Origin: an uncultured Collinsella sp.
Lineage (GTDB): Bacteria > Actinomycetota > Coriobacteriia > Coriobacteriales > Coriobacteriaceae
Assembly: GCA_958445065.1 (NCBI GenBank)
Contig: CAUCQW010000048.1
Coordinates: forward strand, 1 to 5,864
Direction of reading: 5' to 3'
DNA: 5,864 nt
Shown: positions 4,401 through 5,864 of the stretch, one piece after another
Layout of the letters: every line of letters begins with the position of its first letter
Numbering within the stretch: position 1 is the first letter of the stretch
Made by a program: the position numbers and the translations under genes
Notes under the pieces: model-generated
What the model saw: only the letters and a program-made list of their open reading frames with translations
Told to the model about the DNA's origin: nothing
The model's database searches: none

Positions 4401-4470
4401 GCTATACGTTGCTATATCTCACTATACTTTGCTATATCTTGCTATACTTTGCTATATCTTGCTATATCTT
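4401..4470 (+). repeat. Seven tandem 10-bp repeats upstream of the ATPase gene
   Basis: Seven consecutive decamers of the form GCTATAYYTT run without gaps. Three are GCTATATCTT and one GCTATACTTT; ACTATACTTT, GCTATATCTC and GCTATACGTT are variants towards the 5' end. Each unit contains TATAC or TATAT, so the array presents a -10-like sequence on the same face of the helix every turn. It ends five bases before the ribosome binding site of the ATPase gene. It may hold the promoter, a multi-site operator, or a slippage-prone tract setting expression. Confidence 0.88.
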
Positions 4471-4487
4471 GAGCAAAGGTGGCTCAC

Positions 4488-5579
4488 ATGCAAACAAACC
4501 CTTTTAAGCCCACAGCAGGTAAAACACCTCCCACGATTATCGGCCGCGAAGATGTGCTCGAAGAATTCAATGAGGGCCTCGTCAACGGGCCTGGTGCCCC
4601 GGGGCGCCTAATGCGCATAGCCGGCGTCCGTGGAACGGGCAAGACGGTCCTCCTTGACGAGTGCTCACGTTTGGCGCAAAGCCGTGGCTGGACGGTCATA
4701 AAAGAGGTCGCAACCGAGGGACTTTGCCAACGCATTCTCGAACAGCTGCAGCCCAAATTCCAGGCCAAACACGCCAGATTTGAGCCCACCGTAGCTGGCA
4801 TATCCATCGGCAGCATAGACATTGAGCGAATCGGTCCATCGCTACGCGACGCCATGAGACAGACAATATCCAAGAATGAAAATGGCCTGCTCATCACTCT
4901 CGACGAGGTTCAAGACGCAGAGCTCGATGAGGTCCGAACGCTCTCCATTGCGATTCAGCAGGTTATCGGCGAAGACCTTGATATAGCCTTTGTTTTTGCT
5001 GGGCTGCCTTCGATGATTGAAAGCATCATCAACGGAAAGACACTTGCGTTTTTGCGCCGCGCCCTCCCCTTTGACCTGAAGGCTGTGGCAGTAACCGAAG
5101 TGTCGTACTCCCTCGAGGAAACCATTGAAGCGTCTGGCATGGAGTTGCAGCCAGGTATTGCCGGCCAACTTGCCGAGGCAACGCAGGGCTATCCTTTCAT
5201 GATCCAACTCGTTGGATACTACGCATGGCAGTTGGCAAGACGCGCACATACAACGATTATTGGAGAAGAAGAAGCCGAGCGTGGCATTGCAACGGCACGC
5301 GAACGCTTCTGCGCCATGGTGATTGAGCCCGCGCTACAGCGCATTCCGCCCACGTGCATCGCTTATCTGCTGAGCATGGCATCTTTGGGGCAGACGAGCT
5401 CGACCAGCATGGTTGCCGATGCCCTAAACAAAACGCCTCAACAGGTGAGTTCCGTCCGCAGCCGCCTGTTAAGAGAATCGATTATCGAGGCTCCCTCGTA
5501 CGGCAAGGTCTCATTTGCCATCCCCTACATGCGCGACTACCTCTACGAGCACAAAGCCGAACTGGAAGTTGAACTGTAG
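4488..5579 (+). CDS. AAA-family ATPase with C-terminal winged-helix-like region, function unknown
   Basis: This gene encodes a predicted 363-residue soluble ATPase. An AAA_16/Orc-type entry motif IIGREDVL (17-24) precedes the Walker A GVRGTGKT (46-53, K52) and Walker B LLITLDEVQD (134-143, D139/E140). FVFAGLP (about 169-175) fits a sensor-1 strand, and a helical lid region follows. The C-terminal part (about 295-355), with TSMVADALNKTPQQVSSVRSRLLRE and the following strands, looks like a winged helix-turn-helix. ATG 4488 is chosen because AAAGGTGG (4475-4482) is well placed; a GTG at 4479 would add three residues with a poorer site. The overall plan is seen in ATPases of the STAND/Orc-like class, but I cannot assign a pathway. 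It is 113 bases after the membrane protein gene, separated by decamer repeats, and its GC content appears lower than kdgK-eda, so it may be a separate, possibly acquired, unit. Confidence 0.82.
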   Translation: MQTNPFKPTAGKTPPTIIGREDVLEEFNEGLVNGPGAPGRLMRIAGVRGTGKTVLLDECSRLAQSRGWTVIKEVATEGLCQRILEQLQPKFQAKHARFEPTVAGISIGSIDIERIGPSLRDAMRQTISKNENGLLITLDEVQDAELDEVRTLSIAIQQVIGEDLDIAFVFAGLPSMIESIINGKTLAFLRRALPFDLKAVAVTEVSYSLEETIEASGMELQPGIAGQLAEATQGYPFMIQLVGYYAWQLARRAHTTIIGEEEAERGIATARERFCAMVIEPALQRIPPTCIAYLLSMASLGQTSSTSMVADALNKTPQQVSSVRSRLLRESIIEAPSYGKVSFAIPYMRDYLYEHKAELEVEL

Positions 5580-5598
5580 AAACGGCAACTGCCCTGCA

Positions 5599-5766
5599 AG
5601 ACGAAAACCGTTTTCGTACGGATTAAAGCAGACGTAAACGATTTTCGTCTTGATTTGCGTACGGAATTAAGACGTAAATTGCGCTTTCGTACGCTTATTA
5701 CCAGACGCAAATTGTTTTCGTCCGGCCATGCGTCCCCAATCTAGACGAAAAGAGCCCCGAGCTCGT
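5599..5766 (+). repeat. Degenerate interspersed repeat array, AGACGNAAA...TTTTCGT
   Basis: AGACG starts at 5599, 5630, 5670, 5703 and 5743, giving spacings of 31, 40, 33 and 40. The first four units continue as NAAA, three to six variable bases and then TTTTCGT or CTTTCGT, each forming a small imperfect inverted repeat such as ACGAAAAC-C-GTTTTCGT (5601-5617). Units 1 to 3 also carry TACGGATTA-like or TACGCTTATTA tails. Unit 5 is incomplete. The first unit begins 20 bases after the ATPase stop codon and its hairpin may end that transcript, although no T-run follows. No gene was found in this stretch. It could be a protein-binding array or decayed intergenic repeats. Confidence 0.65.
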
Positions 5767-5828
5767 ATTGAACTGCATCCCAATTCTTGGACGGGCGCCG
5801 ATGCCCTGATTGGAGTGGGTATGATGAA

Positions 5829-5864
5829 TTGGACACCTAGTTAAGAGCGAAAGGTGTTCAAGAT
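5829..5864 (+). other. Hairpin masking a ribosome binding site, possible start of a next gene at the window edge
   Basis: TTGGACACCT (5829-5838) and AGGTGTTCAA (5852-5861) form a 10-bp inverted repeat with one G-T pair. The right arm contains the GGTG of GAAAGGTG, a ribosome binding site like those upstream of other genes here, and the window ends in AT at the right distance for an ATG. A gene beginning at 5863 is therefore possible, with its binding site inside the stem. The TTGGACACC end could alternatively be the terminal repeat of an insertion sequence. Upstream, CCAATTC/GAATTGG (5780-5786 / 5826-5832) and GGGC/GCCC (5793-5796 / 5803-5806) are further small inverted repeats. Confidence 0.35.

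Noticed and set aside
4271..4507. Plus-strand open frame through the decamer repeats
   Set aside because: Its Leu/Tyr-rich tail is just the translated 10-bp repeat; no ribosome binding site or family support.
5599..5766. CRISPR array
   Set aside because: Units are too degenerate, the spacing is too short, and there are no uniform spacers or cas genes.

Overview
The window looks like a chromosomal segment of a high-GC Gram-positive gut bacterium, most likely a coriobacterium such as Collinsella. This is inferred from strong GC bias in third codon positions of the first two genes, AAAGGA/AAAGGTG-type ribosome binding sites, and general resemblance of the proteins. No marker gene fixes the taxonomy.

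Layout. Bases 1-2174 hold a two-gene sugar-acid unit: a PfkB-family 2-keto-3-deoxygluconate (KDG) kinase (190-1224, +) and a KDPG aldolase (1478-2119, +), closed by a strong intrinsic terminator. Together they convert KDG through KDPG to pyruvate and glyceraldehyde-3-phosphate, the end of uronate/pectin or gluconate breakdown. Bases 2175-2513 are gene-free and carry three long hairpins. A GntR/FCD-family regulator follows on the minus strand (3206-2514), bracketed by two related palindromic repeats. Divergent from it is a COG2364 (YczE/YitT-like) membrane protein (3694-4374, +) with a long leader. Seven tandem 10-bp repeats (4401-4470) then lead into an AAA ATPase with a C-terminal winged-helix-like end (4488-5579, +). 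The last 285 bases hold a degenerate interspersed repeat array and a hairpin ending in a possible start of a next gene.

The most interesting content is non-coding. Two leader elements recur in the window. Motif 1 (90-147 and 3457-3514) is an 18-bp hairpin with a conserved 22-nt top. It sits just after a LacI-type operator and a TATACT -10 box, upstream of both the kinase and the membrane protein, and its two copies differ by five fully compensatory base pairs. Motif 2 (1295-1427 and about 3536-3666) precedes the aldolase and the membrane protein. It has a hairpin with a conserved 14-nt loop, a loop-to-downstream pseudoknot, a second competing stem and an identical 18-nt block, all supported by covariation. 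It looks like a riboswitch or other cis-acting structured RNA that I cannot match to a family I know. The shared operator and RNA elements tie the membrane protein to KDG metabolism and suggest it handles the same substrate, possibly as a transporter. That link is an inference.
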